A stretch of 64,000 nucleotides of DNA from Planomonospora sp. ID82291 (GTDB lineage Bacteria; Actinomycetota; Actinomycetes; Streptosporangiales; Streptosporangiaceae), in NCBI RefSeq assembly GCF_015711645.1, contig NZ_JABTEX010000005.1:1-64000 (forward strand), in the 5' to 3' direction. Positions 24,900 through 32,181 of the stretch are shown piece by piece (positions within the stretch are counted from its first letter, which is position 1; each line of letters opens with the position of its first letter). A program made the translations under genes and the position numbers. The notes beneath the pieces are model-generated. The model was given only the letters and a program-made list of their open reading frames with translations, made no database searches and had not been told where the DNA came from.

Positions 24900-25901
24900 G
24901 TGGCAACGATAAGAGAACTGGCACGTCAGTGCGGCGTGTCGGTGGCGACGGTCTCCCGGGTCTTCAACAACCCCGAGGTGGTGAGCCCCGACACCCGCCG
25001 GAACGTCCTCAGCGCCGCGGCGCGCCTCGGCTACCTGCCGAACGAGTCCGCCCGGACCCTCGCCACGAAGAAGTCCCACCTGATCGGCCTCGCCTGGGAC
25101 ACGCACCACCGGCGCCCCGGATGGCGGCACCCTTTTCTCCAGGAAATCCTCATCGGCCTGAAAACGGCGCTGAGCGAACGGGGATACCACCTTCTCCTGC
25201 TCGCCGCGGGCGACGGCGAGGGAAGTCATGACCGTGCCGTGAGAAGGCACGATCTCGACGGCGTGGTCGTCATCGACGACGGCACGCAGGATCCCGCCCT
25301 GCTCCGGCTCGCGGAGAGCGGCGTGCCCTGCGTCTCACTGGACCGCCCGGTCACGGGGACCCGGGCGACCCACGTCATCTCCGACAACGCCGGCGGCGCC
25401 CGCACCGCCGTGCACCACCTGCACGGACGGGGCAGACGGGCGATCGCCACGATCGCCGGGCCGGGCCGTACGGTGCCGGGCGCCGAGCGGCTGGCCGGCT
25501 ACCGCGCCGCCCTCGCGGAGCTCGGCCTGCCCGCGCGCGGCGACCTCGTGGTCGAGGGCGACTTCTACCTGTCCGGGGGCCATGCCGCGATGCGCCGCCT
25601 GCTGGACCTCGACGAGCGCCCCGACGCCGTCTTCGCGGCCGGCGACGAGATGGCGATCGGCGCGATCCGCGCGATCACCGAGGCGGGGCTGAGGGTCCCC
25701 GAGGACATCGCGGTGGTCGGCTTCGACGACATCGAGCTCGCCGCGCTGGTGCAGCCGGCCCTGACCACCGTCGCCCAGGACAAGGCCGGCTTCGGCACGG
25801 CCGCCGCCGCCGCCCTCGTCGCCATGATCGACGGCACCGCCGCCGTGCCGCCCCCGCCCAGCGTCCTGCCCACCGCACTGGTCGTCCGCGGCACGACGTA
25901 G
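24900..25901 (+). CDS. LacI-family transcriptional regulator
   Basis: 333 residues. The N-terminal HTH is [23 protein letters not shown], followed by hinge helix sequence [12 protein letters not shown] and a periplasmic-binding-protein-like sugar domain with the usual [20 protein letters not shown] near the C-terminus. The GTG at 24900 starts exactly at the HTH. It is divergent from the GH1 beta-glucosidase and preceded by two abutting palindromes, so it is expected to repress itself and probably the hydrolase until a beta-glucoside is bound. Confidence 0.93.
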   Translation: MATIRELARQCGVSVATVSRVFNNPEVVSPDTRRNVLSAAARLGYLPNESARTLATKKSHLIGLAWDTHHRRPGWRHPFLQEILIGLKTALSERGYHLLLLAAGDGEGSHDRAVRRHDLDGVVVIDDGTQDPALLRLAESGVPCVSLDRPVTGTRATHVISDNAGGARTAVHHLHGRGRRAIATIAGPGRTVPGAERLAGYRAALAELGLPARGDLVVEGDFYLSGGHAAMRRLLDLDERPDAVFAAGDEMAIGAIRAITEAGLRVPEDIAVVGFDDIELAALVQPALTTVAQDKAGFGTAAAAALVAMIDGTAAVPPPPSVLPTALVVRGTT

Positions 25902-25952
25902 GCGTCCGGCCGCGGCAGGACAATGGAAGCCCGAAACCACTGGAGGCATCCC

Positions 25953-26555
25953 ATGACCGCCGGGTCCGAGAACGAGCAGGCCGCGCCGTCCCGCAAGGGA
26001 GGCGTGCGCGAGAGCCTGCTCCTGGCGGGCTGCGGCGCCGTGGCGGCGGTGCTGCTGCAGTCCTTCGTCTTCCCGCTGTTCTGGATCCCATCGGAGTCGA
26101 TGGAGAACACTCTGCATGTGGGCGACGGCGTGGTCGTCAACAAGCTGCACGGCGCGGTCGAGCGCGGCGACGTGGTGGTCTTCACGGGATGGGACGGTAC
26201 GGACACCATCAAACGGGTCATCGCGATCGGCGGTGACACGGTCAAGTGCTGCGACGCCCAGCGGCGGATCACCGTCAACGGGGTCCCGCTCGATGAGAAG
26301 GACTACCTTCACCCCGACGACTTCCCCTCCAAGGAGGAGTTCGAGAAGGCCGTTCCCGAGGGCCGCCTGTGGGTCATGGGCGACCGCCGCTCGGCCTCCC
26401 AGGACTCCCGCGACCACGAGGAGCGCGGAGGCGAGGGAACGATCGCGGAGGACGAGGTGACCGGCCGGGCCGTGGCCGTCTTCTGGCCCCTCTCCCGGGC
26501 GGCCGTCCTCTCGACACCGGACACGTTCGCCCGGACGTTCACCGGAGACGAATAG
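25953..26555 (+). CDS. lepB: Signal peptidase I
   Basis: 200 residues of type I signal peptidases (serine-lysine dyad, MEROPS S26). One N-terminal membrane helix ([24 protein letters not shown]) precedes the catalytic serine in [10 protein letters not shown] and the general-base lysine in [13 protein letters not shown]. The box [19 protein letters not shown] is also present. The ATG at 25953 follows GGAGG by six bases. It would cleave Sec and Tat signal peptides at the outer face of the membrane. It stands alone after the LacI gene. Confidence 0.95.
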   Translation: MTAGSENEQAAPSRKGGVRESLLLAGCGAVAAVLLQSFVFPLFWIPSESMENTLHVGDGVVVNKLHGAVERGDVVVFTGWDGTDTIKRVIAIGGDTVKCCDAQRRITVNGVPLDEKDYLHPDDFPSKEEFEKAVPEGRLWVMGDRRSASQDSRDHEERGGEGTIAEDEVTGRAVAVFWPLSRAAVLSTPDTFARTFTGDE

Positions 26556-26571
26556 GTGAACCTGTTCGCCC

Positions 26572-26588
26572 GGGGTGGCGGCCACCCC
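26572..26588. terminator. Short hairpin between convergent genes
   Basis: GGGGTGG / CCACCCC, a 7-bp stem with a 3-nt loop, lies just after the signal peptidase stop and before the convergent antitoxin gene. No T-run follows. Confidence 0.35.
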
Positions 26589-26668
26589 CGCACGACCCGG
26601 GGAGGAGGTCGCCGTCGACCTCTTGACCTCGCGTCACCGTCACCGTGGCTCAGCGGTACCGGTCCCTG

Positions 26669-27001
26669 TCAGGCGACCTTCCACGTGCGATCACCCAGGG
26701 TCGCGACGAGATCGACCGTTCCTCCGAGCGCCGCGACATAGGCGCGCACGACATCGATGCCGGACACCTCGCCGTTCTCGATCTTGGAGATTCGCGCCTG
26801 CGTCACGCCGAGAGCCACGGCGAGCTCCACCTGGGTGACACCGGCGGCCTTGCGCATCTCGGCGAGCTGGTGGCCGCGCACGTACGCTTCCCGCCGCTGA
26901 CGGGCGGCTTCCTGTCCAGCCGCCCGCTCGGCGTCCGAACGCGGGTCGAGCGCCCGCGCCTTCGCCTTGACATCGGTCCACTTGGCGTATCCGCCGCTCA
27001 T
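26669..27001 (-). CDS. higA: HigA-type XRE antitoxin
   Basis: 110 residues. A basic-acidic helical N-terminus is followed by a Cro/C1 HTH (LAEMRKAAGVTQVELAVALGVTQARISKIENGEVSGIDVVRAYVAALG). It would bind its toxin and autorepress the operon. The ATG at 27001 overlaps the toxin stop (26998-27001), with the toxin gene first as is usual for HigBA. The last residues (VDLVATLGDRTWKVA) fit this antitoxin family. Confidence 0.88.
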   Translation of the reverse strand: MSGGYAKWTDVKAKARALDPRSDAERAAGQEAARQRREAYVRGHQLAEMRKAAGVTQVELAVALGVTQARISKIENGEVSGIDVVRAYVAALGGTVDLVATLGDRTWKVA

Positions 27002-27369
27002 CGCTCCTCCTCCTTCAACGCGACCAGGTGCTCTTCGAACCGTTCATCGGCCAGCGGGATCGCCTGGCGATACCAGCCTTCCCAGTTGCCCGCCTTGTCG
27101 CCGGCCACCAGGAAGATGGCTTCGCGCGCCGGGTCGAACGCAAAGATGATCCGGATTTCACTGCTGCCCGACGAGGGCGGCCGCAGTTCCTTCATGTTGT
27201 GAAAGCGACTTCCCTGCAACCGGTCGACCAGTGGCCGGCGCGCCGTCGGCCCCTCCTCGGCGAGTTGATCGATGGCGTCCTTGACCAGATCGGCCGTCTC
27301 GGGATCGCTCACGCAGATCGCCAGGTACCACTCTTCCACCTCGGGATGCAGACTGATCTCCCAGCTCAT
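26998..27369 (-). CDS. higB: HigB-type RelE-superfamily toxin
   Basis: 123 residues of the phage-Gp49-like/HigB branch of RelE mRNA interferases. The N-terminus is SWEISLHPEVEEWYLAI, the middle GSRFHNMKELRPP, and the core strand SEIRIIFAFDPAREAIFLVAGDKAGNWEGWYRQAIPLADERFEEHL. Ribosome-dependent mRNA cleavage is expected from the family. The ATG at 27369 lies six bases after a TATAGT hexamer with no ribosome site, so the message appears leaderless. Confidence 0.9.
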   Translation of the reverse strand: MSWEISLHPEVEEWYLAICVSDPETADLVKDAIDQLAEEGPTARRPLVDRLQGSRFHNMKELRPPSSGSSEIRIIFAFDPAREAIFLVAGDKAGNWEGWYRQAIPLADERFEEHLVALKEEER

Positions 27370-27381
27370 CGCCCCACTATA
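27370..27381 (-). promoter_or_regulatory. Leaderless -10 element of higBA
   Basis: On the minus strand TATAGT (27381-27376) is followed by six bases (GGGGCG) and then the toxin ATG. A start of transcription at or beside the A of ATG is implied. The palindromic CGATCG just upstream could be part of the antitoxin operator. Confidence 0.6.
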
Positions 27382-27465
27382 ACCGATCGCTCATATTGAG
27401 GGGTCGGCGTGGCCACAAGGCTTCCATCGGGTCCACGGGATCGGGGTGGCCAATAGGGTGGCCCG

Positions 27466-28449
27466 GTGACACGCAGGCTTCACGAGCTGGACGCGCTCCG
27501 CGGTTTCGCCCTCTGCGGGATCATGGTGGTCAACACCTGGCAGCACACCCGCGGCCACCTGCGGGACCCGGGGCGGACCCCTCTCGACTGGGCGGTGGAG
27601 AACCTGCTGCAGGGCCGGTTCTACCCGGTCTTCTCGTTCCTGTTCGGCCTGAGCTTCGTATTGTTCCTCCGCTCCGCCGCCGAGCGGACCCCGCACCCCC
27701 GCCTGGCACTGCTGCGCCGCCTGGCCGTCCTGGCCTGCTTCGGCGCCGTGCACTGGGCGGTCGACCCCGGCGAGGTGCTGCTGCCCTACGCGCTCTTCGG
27801 CATGCTGGTGCTGCCGCCCGCCTCGTTCCTGCCGCGCTGGGCGGTGCTGCTGGCGGGGATCGCCGTGACGGCGTGGGCGACCGCCCTCGGCGGCGGGTTC
27901 GTCACCGGCGGGGTGTTCGTGGTGGTCCTCATCCCGGGACTGTTCCTGATCGGGGCGGCCCTGATGGAGTACCGCCCGTCCGGGCGCCTGCTGCCGCCCG
28001 CCTTCCTGATGAGCGCGGCGGCGGGCGGCGGGCTCGTCTGGCTGTGGAACGCCGCGCCCTGGCTGGGGAACGGCACCTACCTGCCGGGCCTCTACACCGC
28101 CGCCGGGCTGGCCTGCGCGACGGCCTACTGCACCGGGCTGCTGCTCCTCCTGCGCACCCGGCTGCGCGGCCCCCTCACGGCCGTCCTCAACCCGCTCGGC
28201 CGGATGGCGCTGACGAACTACCTGGTGAGCACCCCGGTCATCCTGCTGTCGCTGCCGCTGCTGACCGCCGACCCGACCCGGCTGTCGGGGGTGGCGCTGG
28301 CGGCGGCCGTCCTCGCCCTCCAGGCCGGCTTCAGCCGCTGGTGGCTGGCCCGGTTCCGGTACGGCCCGCTGGAGTGGGTGTGGCGGTGCCTGACGTGGAT
28401 GGAACGGGTGCCGAACCGCCGGACGGGGCCGGAGACGGGACCGGCATAG
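27466..28449 (+). CDS. DUF418-family membrane protein
   Basis: 327 residues with about eight hydrophobic helices. The N-terminus LHELDALRGFALCGIMVVNTW is the DUF418/acyltransferase-3-like signature, and the C-terminal part has NPLGRMALTNYLVSTPVI followed by the final GPLEWVWRCLTWM, both typical of DUF418. The biochemical role is unknown; related proteins are annotated as transporters of small acids or as acyltransferase-like. The GTG at 27466 begins right at the signature. The next gene starts 10 bp after the stop, so the two may form an operon. Confidence 0.88.
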   Translation: MTRRLHELDALRGFALCGIMVVNTWQHTRGHLRDPGRTPLDWAVENLLQGRFYPVFSFLFGLSFVLFLRSAAERTPHPRLALLRRLAVLACFGAVHWAVDPGEVLLPYALFGMLVLPPASFLPRWAVLLAGIAVTAWATALGGGFVTGGVFVVVLIPGLFLIGAALMEYRPSGRLLPPAFLMSAAAGGGLVWLWNAAPWLGNGTYLPGLYTAAGLACATAYCTGLLLLLRTRLRGPLTAVLNPLGRMALTNYLVSTPVILLSLPLLTADPTRLSGVALAAAVLALQAGFSRWWLARFRYGPLEWVWRCLTWMERVPNRRTGPETGPA

Positions 28450-28459
28450 GATCGGAGCC

Positions 28460-29311
28460 GTGACCCGCATCGCCCTGTGCCAGATCCCGGTCTCCGCCGA
28501 CCCCTCCGCCAACCTCGACCAGGTCCGCCGCTGCCTCGGGCGGGCCGCCGCCGACGGCGCGGAGCTGGCGATCCTCCCCGAGGCCGCGCTCACCCGGTAC
28601 GGCCGGCGCATCACCGAGCTGGCCGAGCCGCTGGACGGGCCGTTCGTCACCGGGCTGGCCGAGGCCGCCCGCGCCCACGGCCTGTCCGTGATCGCCGGGG
28701 TGTTCGAGCCGGGCACGGAGACAGACACAGAGACAGGCACGGTACCGGGCGCGGGGCCGGGCGGCGGTCGCGCGCCCCGGGTGCGCAACACCGCGGTGGC
28801 CCTCGGCCCCGACGGGGAACTCAAGGCCGCCTACCGCAAGATCCACCTGTTCGACTCCTTCGGGTCGCGCGAGTCCGAACTGGTCGAGCCGGGCGACGAG
28901 CCGGTGGTCGTGGAGCTGGCCGGGCTCCGGGTCGGCCTGGTCACCTGCTACGACCTGCGCTTCCCCGAGCTGACCCGGGCGCTGGCGGACCTGGGGGCCG
29001 ACCTGTTCGCGGTGATCGCCGCGTGGGGGTCGGGGCCGATGAAGGAGGAGCACTGGACGACCCTGGTCCGGGCCCGGGCGATCGAGAACACCACCTGGAC
29101 CGCGGCCGTGGGCCAGGCGCCGAACCCGGGGGCCGCCGACGGCTTCGGCATCGGCCGCAGCCTGCTGGTCGATCCGATGGGCGTGGTCCGCGCCGACCTG
29201 GGCCCGGCCTCCGCGGTGCAGACGTGCGTCCTGGACCCTCAGGTCACGATTGCCACCCGCAATGCCCTCCCGTGCCTCGAACACCGACGGCTCCCCCTCG
29301 GGAGATCTTGA
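28460..29311 (+). CDS. Carbon-nitrogen hydrolase (nitrilase superfamily); stop codon in TnpB-element end
   Basis: 283 residues with the Glu-Lys-Cys triad in place: LPEAALT, YRKIHLFDS and VTCYDLRFPEL. The HLFDSFGSRESE segment and the short length resemble the Nit1/deaminated-glutathione-amidase branch, but the substrate is not certain. There is an acidic-Thr insertion (EPGTETDTETGT) near residue 92. The TGA stop (29309-29311) lies inside TTGAC at the right end of the TnpB element. The last residues may therefore have been changed by the insertion, although the family's usual C-terminus (CLEHRRLP) is intact. Confidence 0.9.
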   Translation: MTRIALCQIPVSADPSANLDQVRRCLGRAAADGAELAILPEAALTRYGRRITELAEPLDGPFVTGLAEAARAHGLSVIAGVFEPGTETDTETGTVPGAGPGGGRAPRVRNTAVALGPDGELKAAYRKIHLFDSFGSRESELVEPGDEPVVVELAGLRVGLVTCYDLRFPELTRALADLGADLFAVIAAWGSGPMKEEHWTTLVRARAIENTTWTAAVGQAPNPGAADGFGIGRSLLVDPMGVVRADLGPASAVQTCVLDPQVTIATRNALPCLEHRRLPLGRS

Positions 29312-29352
29312 CCTGCTCCCCATCCTGAAAGGGACGGGGATTCCCGTGCCGC
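29308..29352 (-). ncRNA. Predicted 3' end of TnpB omega-RNA scaffold
   Basis: In studied TnpB systems the guide RNA starts inside the 3' part of tnpB and ends at the element's right end, with the guide taken from flanking DNA. Here the 45 bp after the tnpB stop hold a hairpin and end in GGTCAA. The guide would then begin GATCTCCCGAGGGGGA, which is the minus strand of the nitrilase gene end. The 5' limit cannot be read from sequence alone, so only the part outside tnpB is marked. Confidence 0.5.
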
Positions 29353-30666
29353 TCACGCGGCAACGCGCGGCGCGCCGCGCGCTGTGGAACGGGTGCTTGA
29401 CGCTTCGCCGACCCGGGCAACCCCTGAGTCTCCACGCCCTGAGACGACCGGCCCGGCCGCCTGCCCTCTGGCCTTGATGCATTTCGCCGCGTTCACATCG
29501 GCGTGATCGACATGCCCACAGGCGGTGCAGCGGAAGACCGCTTGGCTCTCGCGGCTCTTCGCATCCACCCGCCCGCAGGCCGGCACCGAGCACGTCTGGG
29601 ACGTGTACGCGGCCGGAACCGTACTGACGACGCTGCCGGTGTAACGGGCCGCCGAGCGGACCGCGACCTCCAGCCCGTACCAGCCCTTGTCCAAGATCGC
29701 CTTGTTCAGCCCCGACTTCTGCGCCACCCGCGCACCCGGCGCCGCAATCGTGCCGGACGCCGACGCGGTCATCCCGCGCACCTTCAGGTCCTCCAGCACG
29801 ACGTGCGCGTAATCGCGGGTCAACCGGTGCGCGGCCTGGGCGGTGAAATCCGCGCGCCGCCGCCGCACCCGCCCCATGATCACCCCCAGGGCGCGCACCA
29901 CCCGCCTGCGCCGACCCGAGCCCTTCTCCGCCCGCGCCAGTCGCCGCTGCAACCGCAGATACCGCTCGGCCTCACCGGGTGACAGGTAGCCCTGCTCGGC
30001 CGCCCGCTCGGCTTTCCCCGCCGTCGGCGGCACCAGTGCGGACACGCCGGTGGCGGTGGCGTGGCGGCGGTCGAAGAACTCCCCCTCGGAGGTGACCGCG
30101 GCGCTCACCACGCCCCGGTCCACCCCGACCGTCGCCTCGGGGCGGGCATGGACCTGCGGGGTGGACTGCCCGTCCTCGATGAGGAAGGAGATGAACCAGC
30201 AGGCGCCGTCACGCGAGACGGTCGCCGAGCGCACCGCCCCGCCCAGCGGCCGCGACAGCCGGAAGCGCACCCAGCCGAATTTCGGCAGGAACACCCGCGC
30301 CCACCGGCGGTTGACCGTCTGGACCGGGATCTGCTTGGGGGTCGGGAACCGGAACGACGGCCGCCACCGGGCCCGGGCCTTCCAGCGGACCTTCCACGTT
30401 CCGTGCCGCCGACACGCCGTATCCAGGTCCTTGAGCGTCTGCTGCAAAGCCTGCGCGGGAGCGGTGGCCAGCCAGGGAAAGTCCTTTTTGGCCTCGGCGA
30501 GCTGCCTGCACTGCTCGGCGTAGCCGATGAACGCGCCCCGGCGGCGGTAGACGCGGCGCTGCTCCAGGGCGGTGTTCCACACCGACCGGCACACGGCGGC
30601 GATCCGCTCGGCGGTCAGCTTCTGTCCGGCGTCGAACTCCAGCCGGTACCTGCGACCGGTCAGCAT
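29353..30666 (-). CDS. tnpB: TnpB RNA-guided nuclease (OrfB, IS605 family)
   Basis: 437 residues. The N-terminal OrfB helix-turn-helix/REC region (YRLEFDAGQKLTAERIAAVCRSVWNTALEQRR) leads to a split RuvC domain with acidic residues in VGVDRGVVSA, VVLEDLKVRGM and HADVNAAKCI. A four-cysteine zinc ribbon lies between the last two (TCSVPACG...FRCTACGH). All three catalytic acids are present, so the nuclease is probably active. The ATG at 30666 follows GGAGG by eight bases and is preferred to a GTG nine bases upstream. It lies convergent to the nitrilase gene. Confidence 0.93.
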   Translation of the reverse strand: MLTGRRYRLEFDAGQKLTAERIAAVCRSVWNTALEQRRVYRRRGAFIGYAEQCRQLAEAKKDFPWLATAPAQALQQTLKDLDTACRRHGTWKVRWKARARWRPSFRFPTPKQIPVQTVNRRWARVFLPKFGWVRFRLSRPLGGAVRSATVSRDGACWFISFLIEDGQSTPQVHARPEATVGVDRGVVSAAVTSEGEFFDRRHATATGVSALVPPTAGKAERAAEQGYLSPGEAERYLRLQRRLARAEKGSGRRRRVVRALGVIMGRVRRRRADFTAQAAHRLTRDYAHVVLEDLKVRGMTASASGTIAAPGARVAQKSGLNKAILDKGWYGLEVAVRSAARYTGSVVSTVPAAYTSQTCSVPACGRVDAKSRESQAVFRCTACGHVDHADVNAAKCIKARGQAAGPVVSGRGDSGVARVGEASSTRSTARGAPRVAA

Positions 30667-31175
30667 GCGAAACACCTCCCTCTGCGCTGCTGATGGCCCG
30701 CCTGTCGCGTGCGGACTCGAACACGTTAGCGGCTACTTCATGATCGAGGAGAGTGAATACCGGTACGGCGGGCACCGGGTGTCCGCGCCGCCCGCCCCAG
30801 CAGGTCGTGGTGACCGCAGAGCGGCGGGGCGCCGCCGATGACGCGAGGCCGCACCGCCGCCGGGAAGAGATCACGATCGGGGTGGGCGGCGACTCCGGGG
30901 GCAGGCTGCGCGCGTTCGATCGTGAAGGCGACCATTACGAATCCCGCGCTTCGCGCTCGGGACGGCCCGCCTGGCAGCGGGCCGTCCCCTGACGGGGACC
31001 GCGTTCATCCCCGGACTGAAGGAGCTCGTCGCCTAATCCGGCATGGCTTTACGGGAGCGGGTGATGTCACACATCAAGATGGCCTGCCGTGGGAACTCAC
31101 CACATGATTCATGCAATTGGGCGACCGAATCCTGAAGGTCGAGGCCTTCTGCAGATCTTCGGTAAAGTGCCATCC
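30667..31175. other. Non-coding stretch with palindromes, element left flank
   Basis: No convincing gene is seen. It holds a 9-bp perfect stem-loop (ACGGCCCGC / GCGGGCCGT, 30962-30985) and an imperfect palindrome, AATCCCGCGCTTCGCGC (from 30949), both resembling subterminal structures of IS605-type elements. A short plus-strand end of a frame reads AFIPGLKELVA and stops at 31034-31036; it could be the decayed C-terminus of another transposon protein. The candidate target pentamer lies at 31073-31077. Confidence 0.4.
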
Positions 31176-31640
31176 GTGAGTGAGCCCCCTGGACGCAGAA
31201 CGCAGATGCAGAAGGTCATCCCGCCCCGGTTGCTCGTGCCCTACCTGGCCGGTCAGCGGACCGTGATCTCGGGGTACGTCTACCGGGTGCAGGACTGCGT
31301 CCGGCTGACCACCCCCGCCCAGCTCTTCATGGGCCTCGACCTGGGGTTCGACGGCTCGGAGTTGGCCGTCACCGTGCCCGAGCTCTACCTGCTGCGCTGG
31401 TCCGCCCGGGACGTGGACACCTACGTCGTGCCGTACGGCCCGCACATGGGCGGCGACTGGAACGATTCACCGCCGTTCGCCGGGAACGGCTTCACCACCT
31501 CGCGCGAGCACGTCGTGCCGCAGTTCCACACCATGCCGATGCCGATCCCCCCGGGGGCAGAGATCATCCACGTGACCATCGACCGGGAGGAGCGCCCCTT
31601 CGCCCTCTACGACGGCCTCACCTGGCGGCCGGCCCCATGA
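31176..31640 (+). CDS. Hypothetical protein, first of a two-gene pair
   Basis: About 154 residues, unrecognised. It has no signal peptide or membrane segment. The sequence VIPPRLLVPYLAGQRTVISGYVYRVQDC followed by LGFDGSELAVTVPELYLLRW looks like a compact beta-rich domain. The start is uncertain: GTG at 31176 or ATG at 31206. The stop overlaps the next gene (ATGA), so the two products probably act together. It is the first gene after the TnpB element on that side. Confidence 0.7.
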   Translation: MSEPPGRRTQMQKVIPPRLLVPYLAGQRTVISGYVYRVQDCVRLTTPAQLFMGLDLGFDGSELAVTVPELYLLRWSARDVDTYVVPYGPHMGGDWNDSPPFAGNGFTTSREHVVPQFHTMPMPIPPGAEIIHVTIDREERPFALYDGLTWRPAP

Positions 31641-32068
31641 GCGCGGAGATCGAGCCGGTGGCGTCGGGTTTCGTCGCCCGCTACCGGGAGCGCACCTACG
31701 CGGCGGCCCTGGGCCCGGACGCGGGCGAGGTCGTGCTGTTCAGCGAGGAGGCCGCCGACGGCTTCGAGGCCGCGCGGGGCTACTGGCGGGCCGCGGTCGC
31801 CCGCCAGGACCTCGAATGGCTGGTGCTGGTCCGCACGGTCGGCGCGTTCGGCGGCGAGCCGTGCCTGGTCCTGGACGCCACGGAGGACAACGGCGAGGAG
31901 AGCCTGCACATCGCCTACACCGGGCACAGCGGGCTGAAGGCCGAGGCGCTGGGCTACTGGATGGTCGACCACGGCGCCTACGAGGTGGTGGTCCCCCGCG
32001 ACGAGGTCGTCTCCGTCCGGATCGAGCGCGTCCCGGTCCCGCTCAGCCCGGCGAAGTCCGAACCGTAG
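31637..32068 (+). CDS. Hypothetical protein, second of pair
   Basis: 143 residues, acidic, no membrane segment, no known motif. An aromatic-rich central region (GYWRAAVARQDLEWLVLVRTVGAFGGEPCLVLDA) and a C-terminal EVVVPRDEVVSVRIERVPVP suggest an alpha/beta protein. The ATG overlaps the upstream stop by 4 bp. I can assign no function to it. The conserved pairing with the gene before it is the only clue. Confidence 0.7.
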   Translation: MSAEIEPVASGFVARYRERTYAAALGPDAGEVVLFSEEAADGFEAARGYWRAAVARQDLEWLVLVRTVGAFGGEPCLVLDATEDNGEESLHIAYTGHSGLKAEALGYWMVDHGAYEVVVPRDEVVSVRIERVPVPLSPAKSEP

Positions 32069-32181
32069 TCCCCGTCCCCCCACGGCCCGCTACAGCCCGA
32101 GTCGGCGGCGGTGAGCACGCGGGCCGGGGGCACGGAGAGGGGGCCGTCGGCAGGCGTCTCACCTCGCGACCCCGCGCCCCG

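Larger units (their letters stand above)
29308..31072 (-). mobile_element. TnpB-only IS200/IS605-type element (left end uncertain)
   Basis: The element carries one gene, tnpB, and no tnpA, so it would depend on a trans-acting Y1 transposase. On the minus strand the right end is well marked: a hairpin (29317-29340, TCCCC...GGGGA with a 5-nt loop) followed by GGTCAA and the flank. The left end was not located firmly. A TTGAT pentamer on the minus strand (31077-31073) would fit an ISDra2-like target site and place the end near 31072, but other positions in 30700-31072 are possible. Confidence 0.6.

Noticed and set aside
30753-30992. A 79-codon plus-strand frame beside the TnpB element
   Set aside because: No family likeness, Arg/Gly-rich composition, and the region is full of palindromes expected at a transposon end.
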